From NCBI GenBank assembly GCA_944346655.1, contig CALVMP010000010.1, forward strand, positions 1 through 35,690: a stretch of DNA of 35,690 nt, read 5' to 3'. Positions 25,501-32,591 of this stretch are shown piece by piece (the first letter of the stretch is position 1; every line of letters starts with the position of its first letter). The position numbers and the translations under genes are program-made. This DNA comes from an uncultured Clostridia bacterium. Its GTDB lineage: Bacteria > Bacillota > Clostridia > Christensenellales > Borkfalkiaceae. The notes beneath the pieces are model-generated. The model was not told where the DNA came from and did not search any database. It was given only the letters and a program-made list of their open reading frames with translations.

Positions 25501-25863
25501 TTATTTTTCCTCATCCTGTTTGTTGTTTACTTTCTTTGAAAAATCAATAAGTTCTTCAATTTTATCTGAAACGATCTTAGAATCGTAATTGAGCTTATTT
25601 TCGACAGCAAATTGCTGAACTCTCGTAATTACATATTGTTTCTTTTCTTCACCGAAATAATTTGTATATTTTTCTGCAATTTCCATTATTGGGGCCACAG
25701 CACTTAATAAAACTGCTTCATTTTGGAATCTCTTTTTTGATTTTTTAACAATTATCAGTCGGACAATACAAATTATCACAACTATAATTAGAAATAAAAT
25801 AACCACAAAAATTGAAATCCATAGTTCAAAATTACCTAAAAACATTTCGATTAGTTCTTTCAT
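25501..25863 (-). CDS. LLH-holin-like small membrane protein coupled to Rhs (copy 1)
   Basis: 120 residues, clearly homologous to the protein at 18820-19179: NFELWIS before the membrane helix (IFVVILFLIIVVIICIVRLI), then LLSAVAPIMEIAEKYTNYFG, EEKKQYVITRVQQFAVENK and IEELIDFSKKVN. Its stop codon abuts the Rhs ATG with no spacer. The only good ribosome site, AGGAGG, is 16 nt upstream of this ATG, which is long; the start is still favoured because the protein aligns with its homologue almost to the first residue. The holin-like reading is from family resemblance only. Confidence 0.7.
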   Translation of the reverse strand: MKELIEMFLGNFELWISIFVVILFLIIVVIICIVRLIIVKKSKKRFQNEAVLLSAVAPIMEIAEKYTNYFGEEKKQYVITRVQQFAVENKLNYDSKIVSDKIEELIDFSKKVNNKQDEEK

Positions 25864-25914
25864 TTTACCGCTATATTATCCTCCTAAGAATTTTTTATAA
25901 TATACCATATAGCA

Positions 25915-25953
25915 AAAAGAACAAACGGCAAATTATTTGCCGTTTGTTCTTTT
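25915..25953. terminator. Hairpin upstream of the Rhs array
   Basis: AAAAGAACAAACGGCAAAT pairs exactly with ATTTGCCGTTTGTTCTTTT, with only one base between the arms. It overlaps the last codon of the YolD-like remnant and lies about 50 nt before the first holin-like gene. The T-rich ends suit a bidirectional terminator. Confidence 0.75.
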
Positions 25954-26168
25954 ATTGCATATTTATTGAAACTATATCACAAATCCTAATGAATTTATTA
26001 TCAGTTAAAACTACTTGTTTCCCATATCTATCAAGTTTTTTGAGTTTACCCATGCAGGTGACGTATACACCTCCCTTCTTTCTATCGTCAGGTTCAAAGT
26101 AAATCAACTTCGGGGTGTTCTTCAATGCATATCATCAGATCGTAGCGACATGTGCCATCGTATAACAT
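25952..26168 (-). pseudogene. YolD-like remnant with frameshift
   Basis: From ATG at 26168 one frame gives MLYDGTCRYDLMICIEEHPE and runs to a TGA at 26094-26096. The overlapping frame then gives YFEPDDRKKGGVYVTCMGKL, KLDRYGKQVV and CDIVSI to a TAA at 25952. Joined, they make one continuous YolD-like C-terminal region (RYDLM, then LLYFEPDDRKKGG, then G-K-x-K-K-x-D and a closing I-x-D-I). The N-terminal part is missing. YolD-like proteins accompany Y-family polymerases in clostridial mobile elements. A single frameshift near 26094-26100 explains the break. Confidence 0.6.
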
Positions 26169-26209
26169 CTATTGTTACCCACTTTGGGGTATATAAAATT
26201 TATTATTAG

Positions 26210-27157
26210 CTAATACCACTTATTAATTTTCCCCTTAAACCCGCATCTTTTAAGCTTTTCTACGACCTCATCAAATTTATCAACTTCATATACATTTAAA
26301 TATATATTATTAACATTTTTGCAAACTGCAAAAATATGACTAAAATAAGGCAAATCCACATCGCCAAATGATAACCCATAAAGGTAAATTTCGTCCACGC
26401 CATTAATGCTATTAAAAAATTCCGAATTGCGCTCAATTTGTTTTTTTGTATCTTTAATATATCCCTTATATATCCTTTCAAAAATCTCATATGCATTGTA
26501 TTCATATTCTTTAAAATCTTTTCGAGGATAACCGGGGTCACAATGTCCAAAAATGAGCTCTTCCCATTTCGCAATACTGCCATGAATGTGACATACGTTT
26601 TTAATTTTGTACAGTTGTTCTAATGTATTTGTGTAATTGAAAGTTAAATATTTATCACTATCACCAAAAATTTTCTCAAAAAAAGGATTTTTCGAATCAT
26701 CTCCCATCTCATTAATTAAATCATTAATATATGTAATCCATTCACGAAAATAAGTCCTTAAAATATGATTTGAATCCCCACAAGTTTGCGCCTTTATACT
26801 TAATTTGTTCTCGGTTTTCCATGGATCAAAATCATTTTCATCATCATATTCATACTCAACACTATCTAATATTAACTCCCATCTTAATTTTGCCAAATCT
26901 TTTTCAAAACAGCACCACTTATCCTCTATCGCTGAATTCGAATCCGCATCATCTATTAAGCGCACAAAAAAATTAGCAAATTGCTTTTCGTCATAACCTT
27001 CAAGCCCCTTATAGTTTGTTCTATAATCCGGAAGATCAATTTCCTCATCTTTAACGCATACATCATATTCTTTTATTAACCATTCACGGAATTGACAATA
27101 TTTTGTAGGCAAGTTGTGCGCTCTGTCAAATCCATTACCAAAAATAAATAATTTCAT
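26210..27157 (-). CDS. abiH: AbiH-family abortive infection protein
   Basis: 315 residues. The N-terminus LFIFGNGFDRAHNLPTKY is the nucleotide-binding-like signature of the AbiH family, followed by YLTFNYTNTLEQLY, HIHGS, LIFGHCD and LYGLSFGDVDLPYF, all family landmarks. AbiH proteins block phage multiplication by aborting infection; the biochemical target is unknown, and the fold resembles the SIR2-like group. The ATG at 27157 has GGAGGG five bases upstream. It lies 39 nt after a small ORF and is probably co-transcribed with it. The length is close to usual, and no key motif is missing. Confidence 0.88.
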   Translation of the reverse strand: MKLFIFGNGFDRAHNLPTKYCQFREWLIKEYDVCVKDEEIDLPDYRTNYKGLEGYDEKQFANFFVRLIDDADSNSAIEDKWCCFEKDLAKLRWELILDSVEYEYDDENDFDPWKTENKLSIKAQTCGDSNHILRTYFREWITYINDLINEMGDDSKNPFFEKIFGDSDKYLTFNYTNTLEQLYKIKNVCHIHGSIAKWEELIFGHCDPGYPRKDFKEYEYNAYEIFERIYKGYIKDTKKQIERNSEFFNSINGVDEIYLYGLSFGDVDLPYFSHIFAVCKNVNNIYLNVYEVDKFDEVVEKLKRCGFKGKINKWY

Positions 27158-27196
27158 TTTTCCCTCCAGTAAAATAATTTTTAATATAATATTAAT

Positions 27197-27364
27197 CTAC
27201 AATACAATCATCAATTTCCTGTTTTTTGTCTGATAATCCCCCGCTAACTTTTGCATCATTTCATTATAGACTTCAAGTGTTATATTCTTTATATCGACAA
27301 ACTTACCGTAGCGAGCAATCCCAACCGAACAAATTGTCAGTTTTTCATCTACTTTTATCTTCAT
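27197..27364 (-). CDS. Unknown 55-residue protein upstream of abiH
   Basis: The compact reading from ATG at 27364 (MKIKVDEKLTICSVGIARYG) has AAGGG about eight bases upstream. The longer frame that opens at 27514 would translate straight through the hairpin at 27458-27482 and an AT-rich leader, so it is not credible. The protein is basic and ends KNRKLMIVL. I do not recognise it. It precedes abiH by 39 nt and may be a small partner, or simply an unrelated small gene. Confidence 0.4.
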   Translation of the reverse strand: MKIKVDEKLTICSVGIARYGKFVDIKNITLEVYNEMMQKLAGDYQTKNRKLMIVL

Positions 27365-27457
27365 AAACATAACCCTTAAATAAAATGTAAATAAGCTTAA
27401 ATATATTAAATATGCAAAACAACTAATTGAGAATACTTTACTATAAATAATAGCAAG

Positions 27458-27489
27458 CGAACGGCAAAAAAAATGCCGTTCGTTTTTTA
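27458..27489. terminator. Hairpin between the two-gene unit and the abiH unit
   Basis: CGAACGGCA pairs with TGCCGTTCG around an A-rich loop, followed on the plus strand by TTTTTT. It lies about 60 nt past the stop of the 200-residue gene. The minus-strand U-run is poor, so termination in that direction would be weaker. Confidence 0.55.
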
Positions 27490-27541
27490 TGATATTAAAC
27501 CATAATTTAATCACAACTTATTTAATGCGTTTTACAACAAA

Positions 27542-28144
27542 TCAACTTCGTTCAATCAAATCCTCTACAAGATTTTGTGTTTCCTCCGAAAGAACCATTT
27601 GCTTCTCATCATATAGCAATTTTATCATTTTTAATACATTATTGTATCTTATTTCTGATAAATATCCGCTTTTAATCAACCTCTCTTTCGCAGCAGAAAT
27701 TCTCTTCATATCAATGACAACTTTTTCAAAATAATATGATTGCTCTATATTGTAAAATTCTTTCACAGCATTATCGAGTCCAGGTTCACTTTTCTCTTTA
27801 TAAAATTCATATGCTATAATCATATTATAAATTATATCTTCGTCAAATAGTTGTATTAATTGGCTATTTCCAATTCTTTTTACAGCAAAGCGCCCTTCCT
27901 TAATATACCTGTACACATATGGAGCAAAGAATATTATAACCATTACCACACATAGACTACCGGCAATCCATGCTCTGTCTTTAGGGCAAACAACTCCTTC
28001 TAATACAAGGGTAATGCATACAACTATTACACTTATCAATAAATTTAGCTTATTCCAAAAGGTCTTGCTGTTTTCCTTCTTTATTCTGCGAATATCTTTA
28101 TTAATAGGAAAGTCCTGCCATTTACTCGGATTAAAATTTTTCAT
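27542..28144 (-). CDS. Unknown two-helix membrane protein
   Basis: 200 residues: a basic N-terminus (KDIRRIKKENSKTFW), two adjacent membrane segments (~34-50, LLISVIVVCITLVLEGVV, and ~60-80, GSLCVVMVIIFFAPYVYRYI), then a ~115-residue cytoplasmic helical domain ending LSEETQNLVEDLIERS. I know no family for it. AGGAGG lies six bases before the ATG, and the gene starts 14 nt after the 176-residue gene, so they form an operon. Two short membrane helices plus a soluble sensor-like domain is a common plan for membrane-damaging defence effectors, but that is only an analogy. Confidence 0.55.
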   Translation of the reverse strand: MKNFNPSKWQDFPINKDIRRIKKENSKTFWNKLNLLISVIVVCITLVLEGVVCPKDRAWIAGSLCVVMVIIFFAPYVYRYIKEGRFAVKRIGNSQLIQLFDEDIIYNMIIAYEFYKEKSEPGLDNAVKEFYNIEQSYYFEKVVIDMKRISAAKERLIKSGYLSEIRYNNVLKMIKLLYDEKQMVLSEETQNLVEDLIERS

Positions 28145-28158
28145 GTTAAACCTCCTAT

Positions 28159-28689
28159 CTATACCCTAATACTTCGAACAAGATGTTGTCCAGATTGTTT
28201 ATATTTTTGCTCAATTATCCCTGAGGAAGTTATAATTATATCACAATGTATAGGTGCTAAATATAAATAATCACACCGTACCCTTGTCGGATACCTCAAA
28301 TAATCACAGTTAATATTCGCTAAAAGGTTTTTTTGCTCCCTAGTTAAATTTTTGTTAATGCAATCTAATATCCTTGAAAAAAGAGATGATGAGGACGAAA
28401 TAACGTAATCATACATACCATCATATCGACTTGCATGACCACCCAGATAAACTGTTTTCTTTATCATCCTTTTTGAATAGCTCTTATGTAAACTTCTAAA
28501 TAAAATTGTTATGCCAAGCTTATACTTTTGTGTTATGGTCAATTCTTCGGTTTCCCTGTCCAGCGGATAATATTTCTTAAATAGTGATTTATTATTTTCC
28601 CCTACTAAACAAATTACATCTCGGAATGTTTCTTTATAACATAAAGCATCCATATTATACTCTTGCTCTACTGTAACATAATCTCTCAT
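28159..28689 (-). CDS. Unknown 176-residue protein, first of a two-gene unit
   Basis: Not recognised. The ATG at 28689 has AGAGG nine bases upstream. Features seen: KYKLGITILFRSLHKSYSKR, YLGGHASRYDGMYDYVISSS, then a helix and VRCDYLYLAPIHCDIIITSS, which reads as beta strands. There is no membrane segment. It is followed 14 nt later by the two-helix membrane protein. The pair stands alone between the ligD terminator and the hairpin at 27458, so the two probably work together. Its neighbours (AbiH, Rhs toxins, Ku/LigD) suggest defence or conflict, without proof. Confidence 0.5.
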   Translation of the reverse strand: MRDYVTVEQEYNMDALCYKETFRDVICLVGENNKSLFKKYYPLDRETEELTITQKYKLGITILFRSLHKSYSKRMIKKTVYLGGHASRYDGMYDYVISSSSSLFSRILDCINKNLTREQKNLLANINCDYLRYPTRVRCDYLYLAPIHCDIIITSSGIIEQKYKQSGQHLVRSIRV

Positions 28690-28747
28690 TTGTAAAACCT
28701 CTTTTTTTATATTATTATTTTATATTAATAATTTATCATATATAAAT

Positions 28748-28782
28748 AAAATCTATCGGTAAAATTTTTGCCGATAGATTTT
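28748..28782. terminator. Terminator after ligD
   Basis: AAAATCTATCGG pairs with CCGATAGATTTT around an 11-nt loop. On the minus strand it is followed by ATTTATA and on the plus strand by ATTTTTTT. It lies about 60 nt past the ligD stop and ends the ku-ligD operon. Confidence 0.75.
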
Positions 28783-28843
28783 ATTTTTTTCTGTATTCTA
28801 AAATTGCTAATAGTCAATTAGTAAAACAAATTTAATTATTAAT

Positions 28844-29761
28844 TTAAATATCTGTTCGCAAACCTTTCCATACGGGCTGGCGCATGCCGCCGCTCACCGT
28901 CTCGTGCATAAAGTGTGCCGTGCCTACAAGTTGAGGTTTTAGCCAGACTGCATTTTTATATTTGGGAAACCACGGCTTTTTGACCGTATTCGTCTTAGCA
29001 AATTGCGCTATGATACCCCTCTCCTCCTTCGATATACCAAGATAGACTTTGCCGCGACATTGCAATTTTCCGCCTTCGTCGTAATAGCCCAGAATGAGGT
29101 CTTTGACCTCACCTTCTTCGTCCGGCTGGTAACCCAAAATCAGCAAGTCCTCGTCCTGCATTACCTTGATTTTGAGCCAATCGCGCGTGCGCTTGCCTAT
29201 GTGGTACAGCCCATCCTTCCTTTTAGCAACTATGCCTTCAAGCTCTTGCGACTCTGCAAGCCCGAAGAAGGCAACGCCGTTCCTTTCTATATACCTTGAA
29301 ATAGTGAGGTTATTTCCTTCACTCACCGCTTCTGAAAGTATGGCCTTGCGCTCCATGAGCGGTTTCTCCGTAAGGTCTTCGCCGTCGTAATATATAATGT
29401 CGTAGGCGACGAATTGAACGGGATTGCTCTTTGCCGCGAGGCTGATTTTAAAGCTGTCGGTCATAAGACTGCGGCGTTGCAGGGCATAAAAATCGGGCTT
29501 GCCGTCTTTATTTAAAACGACAAGCTCGCCGTCGAGTATGACGCGCCTTTTGACGCACCTGCACATCTGCGAAAGTTCGGGGTAGATCGCCGTTACGTCC
29601 TTATGCCGTTTATTCTGCAAAACAACCGACCTGCTGTCGATATAGGCAAGGCAACGTATTCCGTCCAGCTTTAATTCGTAGATATAGTTTTCGTCGTCGA
29701 ACGGCTGTGTTTCATACAGCAGCATGGGCGAGATGTTCTTAACCTCAAACAAATCACTCAC
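28844..29761 (-). CDS. ligD: ATP-dependent DNA ligase, LigD-type, ligase domain only
   Basis: 305 residues. The nucleotidyltransferase motifs are in order: KLDGIR with catalytic lysine ~31, LDGELVV (~97), EGIVAKRKDG (~175-184) and DWLKIKV (~193-199), followed by an OB-fold region to residue ~300 (KPQLVGTAHFMHET). It seals double-strand breaks in bacterial non-homologous end joining together with Ku. It lacks the polymerase and phosphoesterase domains of large LigD proteins, as is common in Bacillota split systems. The start is GTG at 29761, overlapping the Ku stop as GTGA, so translation is coupled. Composition is GC-richer than the AT-rich island next to it. Confidence 0.93.
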   Translation of the reverse strand: MSDLFEVKNISPMLLYETQPFDDENYIYELKLDGIRCLAYIDSRSVVLQNKRHKDVTAIYPELSQMCRCVKRRVILDGELVVLNKDGKPDFYALQRRSLMTDSFKISLAAKSNPVQFVAYDIIYYDGEDLTEKPLMERKAILSEAVSEGNNLTISRYIERNGVAFFGLAESQELEGIVAKRKDGLYHIGKRTRDWLKIKVMQDEDLLILGYQPDEEGEVKDLILGYYDEGGKLQCRGKVYLGISKEERGIIAQFAKTNTVKKPWFPKYKNAVWLKPQLVGTAHFMHETVSGGMRQPVWKGLRTDI

Positions 29762-30591
29762 GCCTTTTTACGCTCCGCCGTTTTCTTTGTTGCTGTCCGT
29801 TTGGCAGGCTTGGGCTTTTGTGTGAGTTCAAGACTCTTTGTGAGCGCCTCCATTAAATCTATCATCTTGCCTGAACCGCTCTCCTTGGGAGAAACAATCT
29901 CCTTGCCTGCGATTTTGCGCTCGATTGCCTCCTGAACCTTGCGGCGGTATTCGTCCTTATAGTCCGCTGGGTTGAACTTGCCGCTCATGCCTTCTATCAG
30001 CGCTTTCGCCATTTTAAGCTCTGCCTCGCTGCCCTGCTCCTTTACCTCTTTGGCAGGGTTGGCTGTAATTTCTTCCTCAAAGAAAAGTGTATTGAGCATC
30101 ATCTGTCCGCCCCTTGCACGAATGAGAATGAGCGTTTCCTTTGTGCCGAGCACGGCTTTTGCGACTGCCGCTTTATCCTCCTGCCCCATTGCAGCAAGAA
30201 GCACGCTAAACGCCTTCTCCGCGCCCGTGGGGACTACATAGTAGGGCTTATCGAAATAGATGGGGTCAATTTCGGAGAGATTGACAAACTTTTCTATCGT
30301 AATGTTCTTGTCCTTTTTTGATTTAAGTTTATCAAAGTCCTTGTCGTCAAACACAACATACTTGCCGTCCTCGTACTCAAAGCCCTTTACTATGTCCTCC
30401 TGCTTGACTTCCCTGCCGTCGCAGTCGGCGCATGTCTTTTTGTACTTCACACGACTCATTGTCCTTTTGTCTATCATATTGAATCCGATGGAATTTTCCT
30501 TCACCGCGCTGTGGAGCGTGACGGGGATATAAACAAGCCCGAAACTTATGCTGCCTTTGTAACTGTATGCCATATATACAGTTTGAGTCAT
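29758..30591 (-). CDS. ku: Ku end-binding protein of bacterial NHEJ
   Basis: About 277 residues. YKGSISFGLVYIPVTLH is the Ku N-terminal signature, followed by CADCDGREVKQEDIVKGFEY, YYVVPTGAEKAFSVL and LILIRARGGQMMLNTLFF, with a Lys-rich C-terminal tail (KPAKRTATKKTAERKKA). Ku forms a ring on DNA ends and recruits LigD, encoded immediately downstream with a 4-nt overlap. The start is uncertain: TTG at 30600, ATG at 30591 and ATG at 30573 are in frame and none has a strong ribosome site. 30591 is chosen as the first ATG, while the family's usual N-terminus would favour 30573. The C-terminal tail is DNA-binding in related proteins. Confidence 0.92.
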   Translation of the reverse strand: MTQTVYMAYSYKGSISFGLVYIPVTLHSAVKENSIGFNMIDKRTMSRVKYKKTCADCDGREVKQEDIVKGFEYEDGKYVVFDDKDFDKLKSKKDKNITIEKFVNLSEIDPIYFDKPYYVVPTGAEKAFSVLLAAMGQEDKAAVAKAVLGTKETLILIRARGGQMMLNTLFFEEEITANPAKEVKEQGSEAELKMAKALIEGMSGKFNPADYKDEYRRKVQEAIERKIAGKEIVSPKESGSGKMIDLMEALTKSLELTQKPKPAKRTATKKTAERKKA

Positions 30592-30602
30592 TTTATTCAA
30601 TA

Positions 30603-30695
30603 TTAAACTTGCCTAATCGACATCACGATCATCGTTAAAAAAAGGATTTTTACGCAAGATTTAAACCAGCTATCATACTCAAATAATTTTTCCAT
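30603..30695 (-). CDS. Possible 30-residue leader ORF before ku
   Basis: ATG at 30695 is preceded by AAAGGA and reads MEKLFEYDSWFKSCVKILFL to a TAA just before the ku start. It could be a leader peptide that couples translation into ku, or chance. There is no homology evidence. Confidence 0.2.
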   Translation of the reverse strand: MEKLFEYDSWFKSCVKILFLTMIVMSIRQV

Positions 30696-30842
30696 CAATC
30701 CTTTATCCTGTTTTACATTTGCGATTTACAGGTAAAAACGCCCTGTATCTGGAGCTAATTACTTGTCAGAATACTATATTCGCCTTTTTTGTTATCCCTT
30801 TGAATTAATTATATTACACCTAAATGCGTTTAATGAAAAAAC

Positions 30843-30879
30843 AAGCGGGCTTAGGTGCATACTACACCTAAGCCCGCTT
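30843..30879. terminator. Strong bidirectional hairpin
   Basis: AAGCGGGCTTAGGTG pairs exactly with CACCTAAGCCCGCTT around a 7-nt loop, with AAAAAAC before it and TTTGTTT after it. It separates the Fic gene (minus strand, stop at 31269) from the ku-ligD operon. Confidence 0.75.
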
Positions 30880-31268
30880 TTGTTTAGTAAAGCAATAAAT
30901 CGCATCTAATTAAGCATTACCGGTTGGCACATTGTTAAGTTATTTACCCATTCATTAATATAATTGCTTATAACAAAAAATGATGATAATCCTATGTTTA
31001 ATATCTTTTAATTTTATTACTGTCTCCTAGACAAAGAATATTATTTTTACTGACGAAATAAAATTTCTGTTTAAATATTCCTCAATAATCAATTAATCAT
31101 AGTCTATTCTACAATAAATTAAAGAATTCTATCGGAAAAAAATTTGCGTATTAAATTTATTTATGGCATATCCGCATTGATGTATAGCCAAAAATTAGCT
31201 AAAGCATATCAATTACATATAAAAATTAAGGCGTTCAATAATAGTGCTACTAAAAAAGACCTAATTCA
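30880..31268. other. AT-rich gap downstream of fic
   Basis: About 390 bases with no supported gene, RNA or repeat. Stop codons are frequent in all frames. It may be decayed DNA or a long 3' untranslated region of the Fic transcript running to the hairpin at 30843-30879. Confidence 0.5.
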
Positions 31269-32255
31269 TTAAATTTTAAAATATCTTTGATTGCGGCTGG
31301 TGGATTTGTCCGGTTCGGTCATTCCGATAAGACCTGCTTCCAAAGCAGGCTGCAAATAATTTTTACGGAAACTCACGCGCGATTTTAATCCAAGCTTTTC
31401 CATCAGTTCCAATGCGGTCATTGGATAGCTCTCAATCACGGAAAGCAATGCGCCGACCTGACTGCTTATATGATTACAGTGACTGCGTGAATCATTGACT
31501 ATATCTTCAATGGCCTTCTTTATTACGCTTAGCATAAACAGAATGAAGCGATTTGACTTTCCCTCTGCCGTTGAAAGACCTATTGCACGATAATATTCTT
31601 CCTGATTATCTTTTATTATACTTTCAATGGGAATCCATTCAAATATGGGCTTCCAACTTGCGAGCAATGCTGTCTGCCAGAACCTACCCATTCTTCCGTT
31701 CCCGTCGGCGAATGGATGAATAAATTCAAATTCATAATGGAAAACACTCGACCGAATCAGCATGTGAGTTTTGCTCGTTTTCAGCCAGTCAAAAAGCTGC
31801 GACATAAGAATGCTAACCATATCGTGCGGAGGCGCTACATGAATAACCTTACCGGTTTCACTTATTACTCCAACCGACTTTGTACGCAAGGCTCCCGCTC
31901 CGTCTATTAATCCGTTCATCATAATGCCATGCGCCTTTTTTAAATCATTCAAGGAAAACGGGTCGAGTTCAGGCAATATTTTATAGACTTCAAATGCATT
32001 TTTTACAGCAAGAATATCATCCTGCGGCCCCAATACACGTTTGCCATTGATAACGTCAGTAACCTGTTCCAGCGAAAGTGTATTATTTTCGATAGCGAGC
32101 GATGACTGAATCGATTTTATTCGGTTCACCCTTCTAAGTCGCGGCAACTTTTCCAAATCATTTACATTGCTGAGTTTACCCAGATTTTCCATTATTTCTG
32201 AAGCAAGCTCGAGCAGCTCTTCCGTAATATCGTATGGCTGAATATACTTTTCCAT
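31269..32255 (-). CDS. Fic-family protein with inhibitory helix (class II type)
   Basis: 328 residues. The active-site loop HPFADGNGRMGR (180-191) matches the Fic motif HPFx(D/E)GNGRxxR exactly, with the catalytic histidine present. Near the N-terminus S-L-A-I-E-N (52-57) fits the (S/T)xxxE(G/N) inhibitory helix, so the enzyme is of the class that keeps itself off in cis. The C-terminal ~65 residues (MTALELMEKLGLKSRVSF) look like a winged helix. Fic enzymes transfer AMP or other phosphate-containing groups to target proteins. No separate antitoxin gene lies beside it. A near-consensus promoter sits just upstream. Confidence 0.9.
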   Translation of the reverse strand: MEKYIQPYDITEELLELASEIMENLGKLSNVNDLEKLPRLRRVNRIKSIQSSLAIENNTLSLEQVTDVINGKRVLGPQDDILAVKNAFEVYKILPELDPFSLNDLKKAHGIMMNGLIDGAGALRTKSVGVISETGKVIHVAPPHDMVSILMSQLFDWLKTSKTHMLIRSSVFHYEFEFIHPFADGNGRMGRFWQTALLASWKPIFEWIPIESIIKDNQEEYYRAIGLSTAEGKSNRFILFMLSVIKKAIEDIVNDSRSHCNHISSQVGALLSVIESYPMTALELMEKLGLKSRVSFRKNYLQPALEAGLIGMTEPDKSTSRNQRYFKI

Positions 32256-32281
32256 AATAAACTCAAATCCTGATTTAGTTG

Positions 32282-32310
32282 ATTATATCAAAACTCGAAG
32301 AATTCGTCAA
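32282..32310 (-). promoter_or_regulatory. Promoter of the Fic gene
   Basis: On the minus strand TTGACG (32305-32310) and TATAAT (32282-32287) are separated by 17 nt, with an extended TGA before the -10. It lies about 25 nt upstream of the Fic ATG and fits a vegetative sigma factor. Confidence 0.8.
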
Positions 32311-32533
32311 TACTTATATGTTATCTTAATTATTTTCTTATTTTTTAAAAATACCAACAAGATAATAAGACCACCTGATTCATTCACAAAATAATGACTC
32401 AACATCCAAATAAGCAATGCAACGTATTATATCCTATTTAATTTCAAAAAAATATTCACGTCATTATATACCTGCTTCTGTATTGAATTAATCGGAGAGA
32501 AATTTTCTGTTAAAATAAAATTAAAACAAATTC

Positions 32534-32562
32534 AAGACATTCTATGTAAAATATGTTATACT
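32534..32562 (+). promoter_or_regulatory. Promoter of the Gabija-like operon
   Basis: AAGACA (32534-32539) and TATACT (32557-32562) are 17 nt apart, 29 nt upstream of the ATG at 32592. AAGGA at about 32578 is the ribosome site. It is divergent from the Fic promoter; the ~220 bases between the two hold no supported gene. Confidence 0.6.
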
Positions 32563-32591
32563 TAAATAAATTAATATAAGGATCTTTTTAT

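Noticed and set aside
27365..27514. N-terminal extension giving a 105-residue protein
   Set aside because: It would translate through a terminator hairpin and an AT-rich leader; the ATG at 27364 has its own ribosome site.
30603..31268. Retron or other structured RNA in the gap upstream of ku
   Set aside because: Only a simple terminator hairpin is visible; no reverse transcriptase gene is nearby.
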